Shown: positions 50,733 through 60,728 of the stretch, one piece after another
How positions within the stretch are numbered: position 1 is the stretch's first letter
How the letters are laid out: each line of letters begins with the position of its first letter
NCBI GenBank assembly: GCA_913045055.1
Contig: CAJWPI010000002.1
Coordinates: forward strand, 1-64,000
From: an uncultured Gammaproteobacteria bacterium
GTDB taxonomy: Bacteria > Pseudomonadota > Gammaproteobacteria > Magnimaribacterales > Magnimaribacteraceae
Direction of reading: 5' to 3'
DNA length: 64,000 nucleotides
Position numbers and translations under genes: made by a program
Notes under the pieces: model-generated
Told to the model about the DNA's origin: nothing
What the model saw: the letters and a program-made list of their open reading frames with translations, nothing else
Database searches by the model: none

Positions 50733-51746
50733 ATGCCAGAAAAATCTTATACAGAAGCTCTAAATGAAGCTCTTCATCAAGAAATGGATAGGGATGAAAC
50801 TGTAATAGTTATAGGAGAAGATGTTGCTGGAGGTGCAGGGACAAAAGGAGATGATGTAGAAGCCATTGGGGGAATTTTTGGGGTTACTGCAGGATTAGGA
50901 AAAAAGTATGGTCGAACAAGAGTTGTCGATACACCTATAACTGAATCTGCTATTGTTGGAACAGCTGCAGGAGCTGCTATGACAGGCCTAAGACCAGTTG
51001 CTGAACTCATGTTTGTAGATTTCCTTGGGGTTTGTTTTGATCAAATCTACAATCAAGCAGCTAAATTTCGATATATGTTTGGAGGAAAAGCAACAACTCC
51101 ACTGGTCATAAGAACTGCAGTTGGAGCTGGATTAAGCGCTGCTGCTCAACATTCTCAAACTATGTTTTCAACTTTTACCTCTGTTCCAGGTTTAAAGGTT
51201 GTGATGCCTTCTAACCCATATGATGCTAAAGGACTTCTTATTCAGGCTATTCGAGATGATGATCCTGTTATTTTTTGTGAACATAAATTGTTATACGCTA
51301 TGACCGGAGATGTACCTGATGAAGACTATGTCATTCCTTTTGGAGAAGCTAACTGGCTAAGAGATGGAGAAGATTTAACAATTATTGCCTTTTCAGCTAT
51401 GGTTCCAAAGGCTCTAGAAGCTGCTGATAAACTAGCAGAAGAAGGTGTTAAATGTACTGTTATAGACCCTAGAACTACTTCTCCGCTAGATGAAGAATCA
51501 ATATTAGAATCGGCTGAAGAAACGGGAAGAGTAGTAATTGTAGATGAAAGTACTCCTAGGTGCAGTATTGCTTCAGACATTTCTTCATTAATCGCAGATA
51601 AAGCTTTTAAAGCTCTTAAAGCCCCAATAAAAAAGGTAACTGCTTCCCACACTCCAGTACCATTTTCTCCTTCTTTAGAGCAAGCTTTTATTCCTCAAAC
51701 TGAAGGAATAATTTCAGCTTGCAGAGAAGTTATAGGAAGTAACTAG
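50733..51746 (+). CDS. 2-oxoacid/acetoin dehydrogenase E1 beta subunit (AcoB/PdhB-like)
   Basis: SYTEALNEALHQEMDRDETVIVIGEDV, VVDTPITESAIVGTAAGAAMTGLRPVAELMFVDF. Confidence 0.94.
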   Translation: MPEKSYTEALNEALHQEMDRDETVIVIGEDVAGGAGTKGDDVEAIGGIFGVTAGLGKKYGRTRVVDTPITESAIVGTAAGAAMTGLRPVAELMFVDFLGVCFDQIYNQAAKFRYMFGGKATTPLVIRTAVGAGLSAAAQHSQTMFSTFTSVPGLKVVMPSNPYDAKGLLIQAIRDDDPVIFCEHKLLYAMTGDVPDEDYVIPFGEANWLRDGEDLTIIAFSAMVPKALEAADKLAEEGVKCTVIDPRTTSPLDEESILESAEETGRVVIVDESTPRCSIASDISSLIADKAFKALKAPIKKVTASHTPVPFSPSLEQAFIPQTEGIISACREVIGSN

Positions 51747-51752
51747 TATTTT

Positions 51753-52964
51753 ATGGCGGTGATACAACCAGTTACTATTCCTCAATGGGGCCTTACTATG
51801 ACTGAAGGCACTCTTGTAAAGTGGAATGCTTCTGAAGGTGATGAAGTAAAAGAAAAAGATGAAATAGCTGAAATAGAAACAGAAAAAATTGTAAATGTCT
51901 TGGAATCACCTTCTGGAGGAATACTAAGGAAATTAATAGGAAAAGAAGGAGACACTCTTCCAGTAGGAGCTTTAATAGGGATTATTGCTGATGAATCTCA
52001 ATCTGATGATGATATAAAGAAGTTTATACAAGAATATAAACCTATAGAACTAGCATCTCCTTCTCAAAGTCAAAAATCAGAAGAATCTGAAACTTCTCCT
52101 TCTCAAACATCTGTAACTTCAACACCAGGTGTTGGGCAAGTAAGTCCTGCTGTTAAAAGACTAGCAAAAAAACTAGGTGTTGATTTAGAAAATGTTTCAG
52201 GATCAGGAAGAAATGGCAGAATTACAAAAGAAGATGTTGAATTGGCTTCACAAGGAGTTACTCAAACCCCTCAGAATGGACTAGTTGAAGATTTAGATAA
52301 TCCCTATACTTCCATTCCCTTCACTAGTATGAGAAAAACTATTGCGAAAAGATTAACTGAGTCTAAGCAAACCATTCCTCACTTCTATTTAACTGCTGAT
52401 TACTCAATTGATAAATTAATAGAGAAAAAGAATGAACTGAGCAACGAACAATCTAAAATATCTCTTAATGATCTTCTTGTTCATTGTGTTGCCAGAGCTT
52501 TAATTGACGAACCAAGAACAAACGTACAATTAATTGGGGAAGAAATTAGACAATTTAATCATGCCGATATTTCCGTAGCGATGGCAACTGAAGGAGGTTT
52601 AATAGCTCCAATAGTGAAAAAGGCTGATCAAAAAACAGTGCAAGAAATAAGTGAAGAACTAAAGGATCTATCAACTAGAGCACAAAAGGGAGCTCTTAAC
52701 AGGGAAGAAATATTAGGGGGAACATTTAGTGTCTCTAATTTAGGAATGTTTGGTGTTAAACATTTTGAAGCAATTATTAACCCTCCTCAAGGAGCTATAC
52801 TAGCTATTGGAAGTTCTGTTCAAAAAATAATTTCTTCCAATGGAAAACCCTTATCATCAGATATCATGAGTGTGTCTTTATCCTGTGATCATAGGGTTAT
52901 AGATGGAGCTGTGGGGGCAACATTTTTACAAGCTCTTAGAAAACATGTCGAAGAACCTGAATAA
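51753..52964 (+). CDS. Dihydrolipoamide acyltransferase (E2)
   Basis: Lipoyl region EIETEKIVNVLES, E3/E1-binding SPAVKRLAKKLGVDLENVSGSGRNGRITKEDV, SLSCDHRVIDGAVGATFL. Confidence 0.95.
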   Translation: MAVIQPVTIPQWGLTMTEGTLVKWNASEGDEVKEKDEIAEIETEKIVNVLESPSGGILRKLIGKEGDTLPVGALIGIIADESQSDDDIKKFIQEYKPIELASPSQSQKSEESETSPSQTSVTSTPGVGQVSPAVKRLAKKLGVDLENVSGSGRNGRITKEDVELASQGVTQTPQNGLVEDLDNPYTSIPFTSMRKTIAKRLTESKQTIPHFYLTADYSIDKLIEKKNELSNEQSKISLNDLLVHCVARALIDEPRTNVQLIGEEIRQFNHADISVAMATEGGLIAPIVKKADQKTVQEISEELKDLSTRAQKGALNREEILGGTFSVSNLGMFGVKHFEAIINPPQGAILAIGSSVQKIISSNGKPLSSDIMSVSLSCDHRVIDGAVGATFLQALRKHVEEPE

Positions 52965-52971
52965 GAAAAAT

Positions 52972-54258
52972 ATGGCGATATCTTCCGAACAAATTGAACA
53001 AGAAATATTGCTTCGCTCTAAAAAAGAATTCTCTAGAAAAGCACCCCCTAAGGATTTTAAAGATTTACCTGAGATTCCCGCAGAAAGATATGTAAATGAA
53101 TCATTTAATGATCTAGAAAAAGATGCCCTATGGAATAAATGTTGGCTCTATGCAGCACATACTGACCAGATAAAAAATCCAGGAGATTTTTTATTATGGA
53201 AAGATGCTGGAGTTCCTATAATTATAGTCAGAGCTCAAGACAACCAAATTAGAGCTTTCTATAACACATGCAGACATAGAGGTTCGTCAGTAGTTAGAGA
53301 AGACTCAGGAAATACTAAACGATTTGTCTGTCAGTATCATAGTTGGGCTTATGACCTAATAGGAAATCTTGAATTTGTTCCTGATTCGAGAGATTGGCAG
53401 AATCTAGATAAAAGTTGTAAAAACCTCATTCCAGTAAGGTGTGAGTTATGGGGAAATTTAATTTTTTTAAATCAAGACACTGAAGCCATGCCTCTTTTAG
53501 ATAATTTAGGTGTAGTAAACAAGATAATGGAACAGTTTCAATTAGATAAAATCAGATATATTGGAAAAAGGTCCTGGGATGTAAGTTCCAATTGGAAAGT
53601 CTGCCAAGACGCATTTATGGAAGTTTACCATCTCAACACCGTTCATCCAGAGTCTGTTGCACAACTTCTGGATCATAGAGGAGCAGTCATGGCGCTTTTG
53701 CCTAATGGGCACTCCATTATGACTACTCCAAATAGAGCTCAGCTATCTGCTGATGGATTAAGCGTAACCGAAGAACAAGAAAACACTACTGCTGATGCAT
53801 ATGCTGAAGTAAAAGATTCCGCACCTTTAGAAATTGAGACTGTTAGCGAACTAGCTAGAAGTAACAATCTGTCCTTCAACTTTTTTCCTAACATAGTCAC
53901 CCCTCTAAATCCTACTGGTTTTCCTTTTTTACAGTTTTGGCCTGTAACACTTAATACTTGCCGAATGGATGTGCATTGGTTTTCTCCTGATTGGGGAAAA
54001 GGTGAATTGCCTAATAAAGACTATTGGGAAGAAAGAATGGATTTGTTTGATGTAATACTCTCTGAAGACACTTTAAATATACCTTGGATACAACAATCTC
54101 TTGAATCTCCAGGCTTCAAAAGCGTCCCACTTAACTACCAAGAGAGAAGAATTTATTATACCCACCAAGAATTAGATAAGGTTATTGGGGATGCTCTCAT
54201 CCCGAAGGAATGCAAAGTGCAACCTGTGTTAGATAATTTTATAGAAGGCTGGTCTTAA
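52972..54258 (+). CDS. Rieske-type ring-hydroxylating oxygenase alpha subunit (Rieske 2)
   Basis: CRHRGSSVVREDSGNTKRFVCQYHSW; DAFMEVYHLNTVHPES. Start set at MAISSEQ, downstream of the E2 stop; ORF opens at 52903. Confidence 0.93.
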   Translation: MAISSEQIEQEILLRSKKEFSRKAPPKDFKDLPEIPAERYVNESFNDLEKDALWNKCWLYAAHTDQIKNPGDFLLWKDAGVPIIIVRAQDNQIRAFYNTCRHRGSSVVREDSGNTKRFVCQYHSWAYDLIGNLEFVPDSRDWQNLDKSCKNLIPVRCELWGNLIFLNQDTEAMPLLDNLGVVNKIMEQFQLDKIRYIGKRSWDVSSNWKVCQDAFMEVYHLNTVHPESVAQLLDHRGAVMALLPNGHSIMTTPNRAQLSADGLSVTEEQENTTADAYAEVKDSAPLEIETVSELARSNNLSFNFFPNIVTPLNPTGFPFLQFWPVTLNTCRMDVHWFSPDWGKGELPNKDYWEERMDLFDVILSEDTLNIPWIQQSLESPGFKSVPLNYQERRIYYTHQELDKVIGDALIPKECKVQPVLDNFIEGWS

Positions 54259-54262
54259 AGAT

Positions 54263-55672
54263 ATGAATTCTGAACATTATCCTATCTTGATAAACGGTGA
54301 GTTAGTAAATACTGATAAAGTAATTAAAGTTATTAATCCCTCAACAGAAGAGGTATTCGCTTCTTGCTCTAAAGCTACAGAAAAACATCTTGATGAAGCT
54401 GTAAAAGCTGCCCAAAAGGCTCAAAAAATTTGGGGGGAGTCTGATATAGCTATTAGACAGAAACTACTTAATGAAATAGCAGAAAAAATCTCTGAAAATT
54501 CAGAAAATCTGGCAAGATTGTTGACTCTCGAGCAAGGAAAACCTCTAGACTTTGCTCGGGGTGAAATAGAATTTGCTGTAATGTTTTGCAAATATTTTGC
54601 TTCTCAAAAGTTAAAAAATAAAAGTCTTAAAGAAGATGCCTCGTCAATTGTTGAGCTTCACAGAAAACCCTTAGGTGTGGTAGCAGCTATAGCCCCATGG
54701 AATTTTCCTCTTTTGATAGCAGTTTATAAAACAGCTCCGGCTCTTCTCGCTGGTAATGCACTAATACTAAAACCAGCTCCCACTACACCTTTATCAACCT
54801 GTATGTTTGGTCAGATTATAAGAGAGATTATTCCAAAAGGATTAGTCAATATACTAACAGATGAAAATGAACTTGGCCCTATGATAACTAGCCACCCAGG
54901 TATAAATAAGATTTCTTTTACTGGATCTACGGAAACAGGAAAAAAAGTAGCAGAGAGCGGTGGTCCTTCCTTGAAACGCCTAACTCTAGAATTAGGTGGT
55001 AACGATGCTGCAATTGTTTTAGAAGATGCTGTTCCTTCAAAAATAGCTGAAGACATCTTTAATTCAGCAATGGCAAATACAGGTCAGGTGTGTGCCGCAA
55101 TAAAGCGACTATACGTACATCATAGTGTTTATGAAGAGATGTGCAGTGCTCTCAAAGATCAAGCAGACAAAGCAATTATTGGTGATGGTTTTAAGCAAGG
55201 TATAAATTTTGGTCCACTTCAAAATAAGAAACAGTATGAAAAAGTTATTAATCTCATTAAAGAAGCAAAAGAAAAAGGGAAAGTTATATCAGGTGGAGAA
55301 TTCTCAGAAAACCCGGGTTTTTTTATACCTATAACAATTATTAGAGATATAGAAGACGGTATAAGTCTGGTAGACGAAGAACAATTTGGTCCCGTGTTAC
55401 CCATAATTAAATACAGCGAGCTTGAAGAAGTAATAGAAAAGGCCAACGGGTCTAGTTATGGTTTGGGAGGTTCAGTTTGGGGTGAGGATATAGATTTTGC
55501 AACACAAATTGCTAAAAGATTACAAGCTGGTTCGGTTTGGGTTAATCAACATGCAGCGATAGGTCCTGATATTCCTTTATCTGGAGCTAAGGAATCCGGT
55601 ATAGGTGTAGAATGGGGGGAAGAGGGTTTAAATGAATTCTCACAAATTCAAGTTGTAAATGTAAAAAAATAA
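54263..55672 (+). CDS. Aldehyde dehydrogenase family protein (succinate-semialdehyde-dehydrogenase-like)
   Basis: APWNFPLLIAVYKTAPALLAGNALILKP, ISFTGSTETGKKV, LTLELGGNDAAIV, NTGQVCAAIKRLYV. Confidence 0.94.
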   Translation: MNSEHYPILINGELVNTDKVIKVINPSTEEVFASCSKATEKHLDEAVKAAQKAQKIWGESDIAIRQKLLNEIAEKISENSENLARLLTLEQGKPLDFARGEIEFAVMFCKYFASQKLKNKSLKEDASSIVELHRKPLGVVAAIAPWNFPLLIAVYKTAPALLAGNALILKPAPTTPLSTCMFGQIIREIIPKGLVNILTDENELGPMITSHPGINKISFTGSTETGKKVAESGGPSLKRLTLELGGNDAAIVLEDAVPSKIAEDIFNSAMANTGQVCAAIKRLYVHHSVYEEMCSALKDQADKAIIGDGFKQGINFGPLQNKKQYEKVINLIKEAKEKGKVISGGEFSENPGFFIPITIIRDIEDGISLVDEEQFGPVLPIIKYSELEEVIEKANGSSYGLGGSVWGEDIDFATQIAKRLQAGSVWVNQHAAIGPDIPLSGAKESGIGVEWGEEGLNEFSQIQVVNVKK

Positions 55673-55691
55673 TAATTAGAAAGGAAAAAAG

Positions 55692-56081
55692 ATGACAACA
55701 GGTGTAGAAATAGTAAATCAAGCTCTAGAAATGTTAAAAGAAGGTGACTTTGAATCTTACGAGACCTTACTTGATGAAAATATGTATTTTAAAATGACTG
55801 GCAATACACCTTTGTCAGGCGAAGCACATAGTAAAACTGAATTTTTGGCTACAGTTGGTAGAGTAATGGATTACCTTAAAGATCCTATCAAGTTAGAATT
55901 AAAAGAAATAATTGATGGTGGGGATACCATAGTATCTATATCTACAGGTAGTTCTACAACAAAAAAAGGAGAAGCTTACAATAATGAATACTGCCATGTA
56001 TGGAAGGTTAAAAATAATAAGATAGTTTCATTAATAGAATATCTAGATACTCAAATGTTGTCAGAAATGCTCAGTGAATAG
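55692..56081 (+). CDS. SnoaL/NTF2-like protein
   Basis: 129 aa, LEMLKEGDFESYETLLDENMYFKMTGNTPLSGEAHSKTEF, VWKVKNNKIVSLIEYLDT. Confidence 0.75.
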   Translation: MTTGVEIVNQALEMLKEGDFESYETLLDENMYFKMTGNTPLSGEAHSKTEFLATVGRVMDYLKDPIKLELKEIIDGGDTIVSISTGSSTTKKGEAYNNEYCHVWKVKNNKIVSLIEYLDTQMLSEMLSE

Positions 56082-56102
56082 TCTGGTACTCAAAATATAA
56101 TC

Positions 56103-56912
56103 TTGGAACCAATTTCCATTCTTCTTACTACAAAAGGACATCCTTTTGATAAAGGTTCTTTTTTTCAATTATTTGACTCTTTCGAAAATGTGGAATACAC
56201 CCATGTAGAACATCCGGCAGCTCAACTTATTCTCAATCCATTAAATGCTAAAGATTATTCAGTTTTAGTCTTTTATGACATGCCTGGTATAGACTTTCAT
56301 GAAAATCATCCAGGAAAAGAAATAGCTCCAAGTAAAGAATTTAAAAAGGGTTTCCTAGATCTAGTTAAAATCGGTAAACCTATGCTCTTTCTGCATCACT
56401 CAATTGCCTCTTGGCCTAGTTGGGACGAGTATGGAGAAATTATTGGAGGAAGATTTCTATACAGATCTAAAAAAATAGAAGGTGAAGAAAAGCAAGATTC
56501 TGGATATCGACATGAAGTTAATTATAAAGCCAAGATTTTGATAGAACATCCTATAACTAAAGGCTTATCGTCTGAATTTGATATGTGTGATGAGTTATAT
56601 CTAGCTGAAATTTTTGAAGATTCCATTACTCCTTTAATCAAAAGCGATTTCAGTTTTACAGACAAAAACTTTTTTTCAGCGACAAGCGCTATAGAAGGTC
56701 AAATGTATAGCAATAAAGGTTGGTCACATACAAAGGGTTACCCTTATGTTGCCTGGATAAAAAGTTACCTTAATAGCCCTATAGTTTATCTTCAGATGGG
56801 TGACTCACCCACGACATATCAAAATCCGTCATATAGACTTCTTGTAAAAAATTCAATAACTTGGCTTAATAGCCCTGAATCAAAGTTATGGATAAAAGAG
56901 AATAACGAATAA
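56103..56912 (+). CDS. ThuA-like (trehalose-utilization family, GATase-like fold) protein 1
   Basis: ILLTTKGHPFDKGSFFQLFDS..., PMLFLHHSIASWPSWDEYGEIIGGRF, DELYLAEIFED, GYPYVAWIKSYLNSPIVYLQMGDSPTTY; TTG start. Confidence 0.82.
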   Translation: MEPISILLTTKGHPFDKGSFFQLFDSFENVEYTHVEHPAAQLILNPLNAKDYSVLVFYDMPGIDFHENHPGKEIAPSKEFKKGFLDLVKIGKPMLFLHHSIASWPSWDEYGEIIGGRFLYRSKKIEGEEKQDSGYRHEVNYKAKILIEHPITKGLSSEFDMCDELYLAEIFEDSITPLIKSDFSFTDKNFFSATSAIEGQMYSNKGWSHTKGYPYVAWIKSYLNSPIVYLQMGDSPTTYQNPSYRLLVKNSITWLNSPESKLWIKENNE

Positions 56913-57658
56913 TGAATTTATTAGAAAACAGACTAGCTGTTATAACAGGTGCTGCTAGCGGTATTGGAGAAGCCAGCGCTAATCTTTTTGCTGAGAATGG
57001 AGCTAAAGTCCTTGCCTTTGATCTAGATGACTCAATAATAGAAAAATTCAAAGATAATAATTCTATAACGGGTTTTAAGCTAGATATTGCATCTAGTTCA
57101 GCACCTGAGATAATCTCCAATACTATTCAAGAAGTTCTAGGTGGGCTAGATATACTCATGAATAATGCAGGAGTAGTCTCAGGAAGTCCTATAGAAGAAA
57201 TGCAAGATGAGGAATGGGATAAAGTTTTTGCTGTAAATGTTGAAGCAACAATTAAAATCACACGTTGCTCTCTTCCGTATCTTAAAAAAAGTAAATTTGG
57301 AAGAATAATAAATATAGGTTCAATTATGTCCTCTCTGGGAGATGCAGGATTATCAGCTTATGCAGCTTCTAAGCATGCTGTTGCAGGATTAACAAAATCA
57401 ATAGCTGCTGAAGTTGGTCCTGCTGGAATAACAGCAAATTATATTCAGCCTGGAGCTATAATGACTGGTATGACAAGAGAAGCTTTTAAAGTTAATGAAT
57501 ATAAGGATTTTTGGACAAATAGATCAGCAGTTAAAAGGTTAGGCCAACCTATTGATATTGCAAAGGGGGCGCTTTTTCTTGCTTCTGACTTAGGGGAGTT
57601 TGTTTCAGGTCATGGGTTAGTTGTAGATGGAGGAGCTTTAGTAGCTGGTTCTTGGTAA
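56912..57658 (+). CDS. Short-chain dehydrogenase/reductase
   Basis: VITGAASGIGEASANLF, LMNNAGVV, YAASKHAVAGLTKSIAAE. Confidence 0.94.
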   Translation: MNLLENRLAVITGAASGIGEASANLFAENGAKVLAFDLDDSIIEKFKDNNSITGFKLDIASSSAPEIISNTIQEVLGGLDILMNNAGVVSGSPIEEMQDEEWDKVFAVNVEATIKITRCSLPYLKKSKFGRIINIGSIMSSLGDAGLSAYAASKHAVAGLTKSIAAEVGPAGITANYIQPGAIMTGMTREAFKVNEYKDFWTNRSAVKRLGQPIDIAKGALFLASDLGEFVSGHGLVVDGGALVAGSW

Positions 57659-57734
57659 AACCTAAGTTGTTTTTTCTAAGAAATTAGTCCATTATTTACT
57701 TATAAAGAATTCCTTTTTGTTTGGGGGGAAGATA

Positions 57735-57797
57735 ATGAAAAAAGTATGTTTGGAGTTTTATTACTTTCCTATGGCTTCTATTAACGAAACTATCTAA
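57735..57797 (+). CDS. Candidate 20-aa small ORF (MKKVCLEFYYFPMASINETI) upstream of Rieske 3
   Basis: ATG preceded by purine-rich GGGGGGAAGATA; stop lies 9 nt before the next start codon. Confidence 0.3.
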   Translation: MKKVCLEFYYFPMASINETI

Positions 57798-57806
57798 GGA
57801 GAAGAA

Positions 57807-59147
57807 ATGGCTAAACATTGGAAGTACTATTCCGATCAAGATAAACAGACAGATCCTGATTATGGAACGGATATTATTGCTAAAGAAAGATATGTCTCAA
57901 AAGAATTTATGGATCTGGAAGTCGAGAATATCTGGAAAAAAGTATGGCTTATGGGGGGTCCCTTACTAGACCTACAAAATCCAGGCGACTACATTACAAC
58001 AGAAATATTAGGAGAGCCTATCCTGATTTCTATGGGAGATGATAATAAAATTAGAGCTTTTTATAATGTTTGCCAGCACCGGGGTAATAGATTAGTCCAT
58101 TCTATTAAAGGAAATAATTCTGAACATAGTTGCAGTTTTCATGGGTGGAGATACAACTCTAATGGTGAATTAAAATTTGCTCCAGATGAAGAAACTTTCC
58201 CTCAGGGAATACCTTGTGACAAACTTAAATTAAAAGAATTACCTTGTGATACTGCTATAGGTTTTGTTTGGTTTAGTTTAAATAAGGATGTTGAGCCTTT
58301 AGAGGAATATCTAGGAATAATAAATGAACATTTAAATCCTTATCATTTTGAAAGGCAGTTTATAGTTAATGATGTAACTGTAGAGATGCCTTATAACTGG
58401 AAAACCTCAGTAGATGCCTTTAATGAAACCTACCACGTCGTCCAAACCCACCCAGAATTAACTAGTTGGATAGAAGATTTAGATATACAAATAGATTGTT
58501 ACGATAAACACAATCGTTATTTGGTTCCTTTTGGAACTCCTAGTAGCCATATAAAAGATAAAAAAACTATTACAGATGATTTAAAGCTGTATATGGAGCA
58601 GGCAGGTATCGACCCCTCCAAATTTAAAGGAGATGCTACTGAAGTAAGAAGGGCTATCCAATTGCACAGGAGAAAACATGGGAAGGAGATGGGATACGAT
58701 TTTTCTGAATTAAATGATGATCAACTATCTGATGACTTCCATTATTTAATTTTTCCAAATATTACGTTAAATATCTATCCTGAATCAATGATGTTGTTTA
58801 GACAAAGACCTCATCCAACTGACCCTAATCAGTGTCTTTTTGACCTCCAAAACTATGTTATGCAACCAGATGCTAACATTCCAGGAGTGACAGAAAGGGA
58901 AAGAAGAATTGGAGGAGGAAAGATAGCAAAAATTCCTGAACAACCTGAAAGGCCTTTACATAGACAATTTAAACATGGAGAAGAATCTTTAGGGTTGGTC
59001 TTAGATCAAGATGCCTATAACTTACCTAATGTTCAACAAGGTATGAATTCCGCAGGCTATGATGGTCTTTGGTTAGGATCCCAAGAGCTCAGAATAAGAC
59101 ATTTTCATGCAACTATTGATGATTACATTTATAAAAATAAAAGATAA
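57807..59147 (+). CDS. Rieske-type ring-hydroxylating oxygenase alpha subunit (Rieske 3)
   Basis: CQHRGNRLVHSIKGNNSEHSCSFHGW; DAFNETYHVVQTHPEL. Confidence 0.94.
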   Translation: MAKHWKYYSDQDKQTDPDYGTDIIAKERYVSKEFMDLEVENIWKKVWLMGGPLLDLQNPGDYITTEILGEPILISMGDDNKIRAFYNVCQHRGNRLVHSIKGNNSEHSCSFHGWRYNSNGELKFAPDEETFPQGIPCDKLKLKELPCDTAIGFVWFSLNKDVEPLEEYLGIINEHLNPYHFERQFIVNDVTVEMPYNWKTSVDAFNETYHVVQTHPELTSWIEDLDIQIDCYDKHNRYLVPFGTPSSHIKDKKTITDDLKLYMEQAGIDPSKFKGDATEVRRAIQLHRRKHGKEMGYDFSELNDDQLSDDFHYLIFPNITLNIYPESMMLFRQRPHPTDPNQCLFDLQNYVMQPDANIPGVTERERRIGGGKIAKIPEQPERPLHRQFKHGEESLGLVLDQDAYNLPNVQQGMNSAGYDGLWLGSQELRIRHFHATIDDYIYKNKR

Positions 59148-59159
59148 AAGGAGAAAAAA

Positions 59160-59918
59160 ATGGACCTAGGTTTAAAAGGAAAAAAAGCTATTGTAACAGG
59201 TGGCAGCAGGGGTATAGGTAAATGTGTAGCTGAGACACTTGCAGCAGAAGGAGTAGATATAGCTATTTGTGCAAGAAATGAAGAAGAAGTAAAAACTGCT
59301 GTTGATAGTCTTTCTTCTAATGGAAATAAGGTGACAGGAGGAGTAGCTGATGTAGGAGAAGGAGATTCTTATAAAGCCTGGATTGCTTCTGCTGTTGAAG
59401 AATTAGGAGGGCTTGATCTTTTTGTTGCTAACGTAAGTGCGGGAGGGGGAAATAATGAAGAGGAAGGCTGGAAAGCAAATTTTGAAGTTGATGTAATGGG
59501 AACTGTCAGGGGAATTGATACTGTAACCCCTGCCCTTTCTGAATCTAAAGGAAGTATTGTTATTATTTCAACAACTACTGCCATTGAGAATGGCCCTGGA
59601 GCTGGTGCTTATGGTGCTATGAAAGCTGCTTTAATGAACCTTTCTTCTACAAAATCACAAGAACTAGCACCACAAGGAATAAATTGTAATGTTGTTAGCC
59701 CAGGTCCTATCTATATAGAAGGAGGAGCGTGGAACTTTATTAAAGACAACATGGAAGACTTCTATAAAGCAACATTGTCAGCTATACCAGCCGGAAGAAT
59801 GGGAGCAGCTCAAGATGTAGCAAATGCTGTAGTATTTCTAGGAAGCCCCGCAGCTGGATATATTACTGGAACTAATGTGGTAGTTGATGGAGGTTTCACT
59901 AAAGGGGTGCATTTTTAA
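59160..59918 (+). CDS. Short-chain dehydrogenase/reductase
   Basis: IVTGGSRGIGKCVAETL, YGAMKAALMNLSSTKSQEL, C-terminal ITGTNVVVDGG. Confidence 0.92.
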   Translation: MDLGLKGKKAIVTGGSRGIGKCVAETLAAEGVDIAICARNEEEVKTAVDSLSSNGNKVTGGVADVGEGDSYKAWIASAVEELGGLDLFVANVSAGGGNNEEEGWKANFEVDVMGTVRGIDTVTPALSESKGSIVIISTTTAIENGPGAGAYGAMKAALMNLSSTKSQELAPQGINCNVVSPGPIYIEGGAWNFIKDNMEDFYKATLSAIPAGRMGAAQDVANAVVFLGSPAAGYITGTNVVVDGGFTKGVHF

Positions 59919-60664
59919 TGACAAATCCCAAAAAAATTAAAGCGTACCTTGTTGCAGGTGGAAAATATCATGATATAGATTTTGCTAGACTAGAGATTCT
60001 TAAGATCTTAGGTGAGGACGAGAGGATAAGAACTAGGGTCTCAGAAAACTATAGAGATATGGAAGCTATAGATGATTCTGATCTATTAATTACCTACACC
60101 TGTGATGTCATGCCGAGTCTAGAAGAACAAGAGTTTCTTCGAGAATACGTTTCTTCTGGTAAAAGATGGTATGCCTTACATGGCACAAATTCTATTCTTA
60201 GATTTCTCTCTGATGGTAGAGTTGAAAGCCCAAGATGGGCCCCACATTTCATGGAGACTCTTGGCTCTCAATTTATCTCTCATCCCCCTATTGAACCCTA
60301 TACAGTTGAAGTAGCTGATCCAAAAAATCCTTTAGTAGAAGGAGTAGAGCCTTTTGAAGCTACAGATGAGCTGTACCTAATGGATCTGCATGGGAAACAT
60401 GAGGTCCTGCTAGATACTGAGTTTGGTGGAACAACAGAGAACTTTGTAGATAGCGAATGGGAAAAAAGAAGATGGCCAGTCTTTTACATTCATCCAGTTG
60501 GTAAAGGAGCAGTTTTGTACCTTACTTTAGGTCACTGCAGAGGTCATTATGATATGGAACCTCTAATGGAATATTATCCTGAAGTAGAAAGATGTTCATG
60601 GGATCTACCAGTATTTTATGATCTTTTAAGAAGAGGTATTGACTGGGCAATAAATAATAAATAA
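59918..60664 (+). CDS. ThuA-like protein 2
   Basis: KAYLVAGGKYHDIDFARLEILKIL, YVSSGKRWYALHGTNSIL, ATDELYLMDLHG, VLYLTLGHCRGHYDMEP. Confidence 0.85.
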   Translation: MTNPKKIKAYLVAGGKYHDIDFARLEILKILGEDERIRTRVSENYRDMEAIDDSDLLITYTCDVMPSLEEQEFLREYVSSGKRWYALHGTNSILRFLSDGRVESPRWAPHFMETLGSQFISHPPIEPYTVEVADPKNPLVEGVEPFEATDELYLMDLHGKHEVLLDTEFGGTTENFVDSEWEKRRWPVFYIHPVGKGAVLYLTLGHCRGHYDMEPLMEYYPEVERCSWDLPVFYDLLRRGIDWAINNK

Positions 60665-60728
60665 ATCTCAGCTAGATTATTAAAAAAATATCTGAAACTG
60701 GTTAAAGATTTTACTATTAATTAAAAAC

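Noticed and set aside
51326-51652. 108-aa minus-strand ORF inside the E1 beta gene
   Set aside because: Shadow ORF, low-complexity Ser/Ala-rich translation
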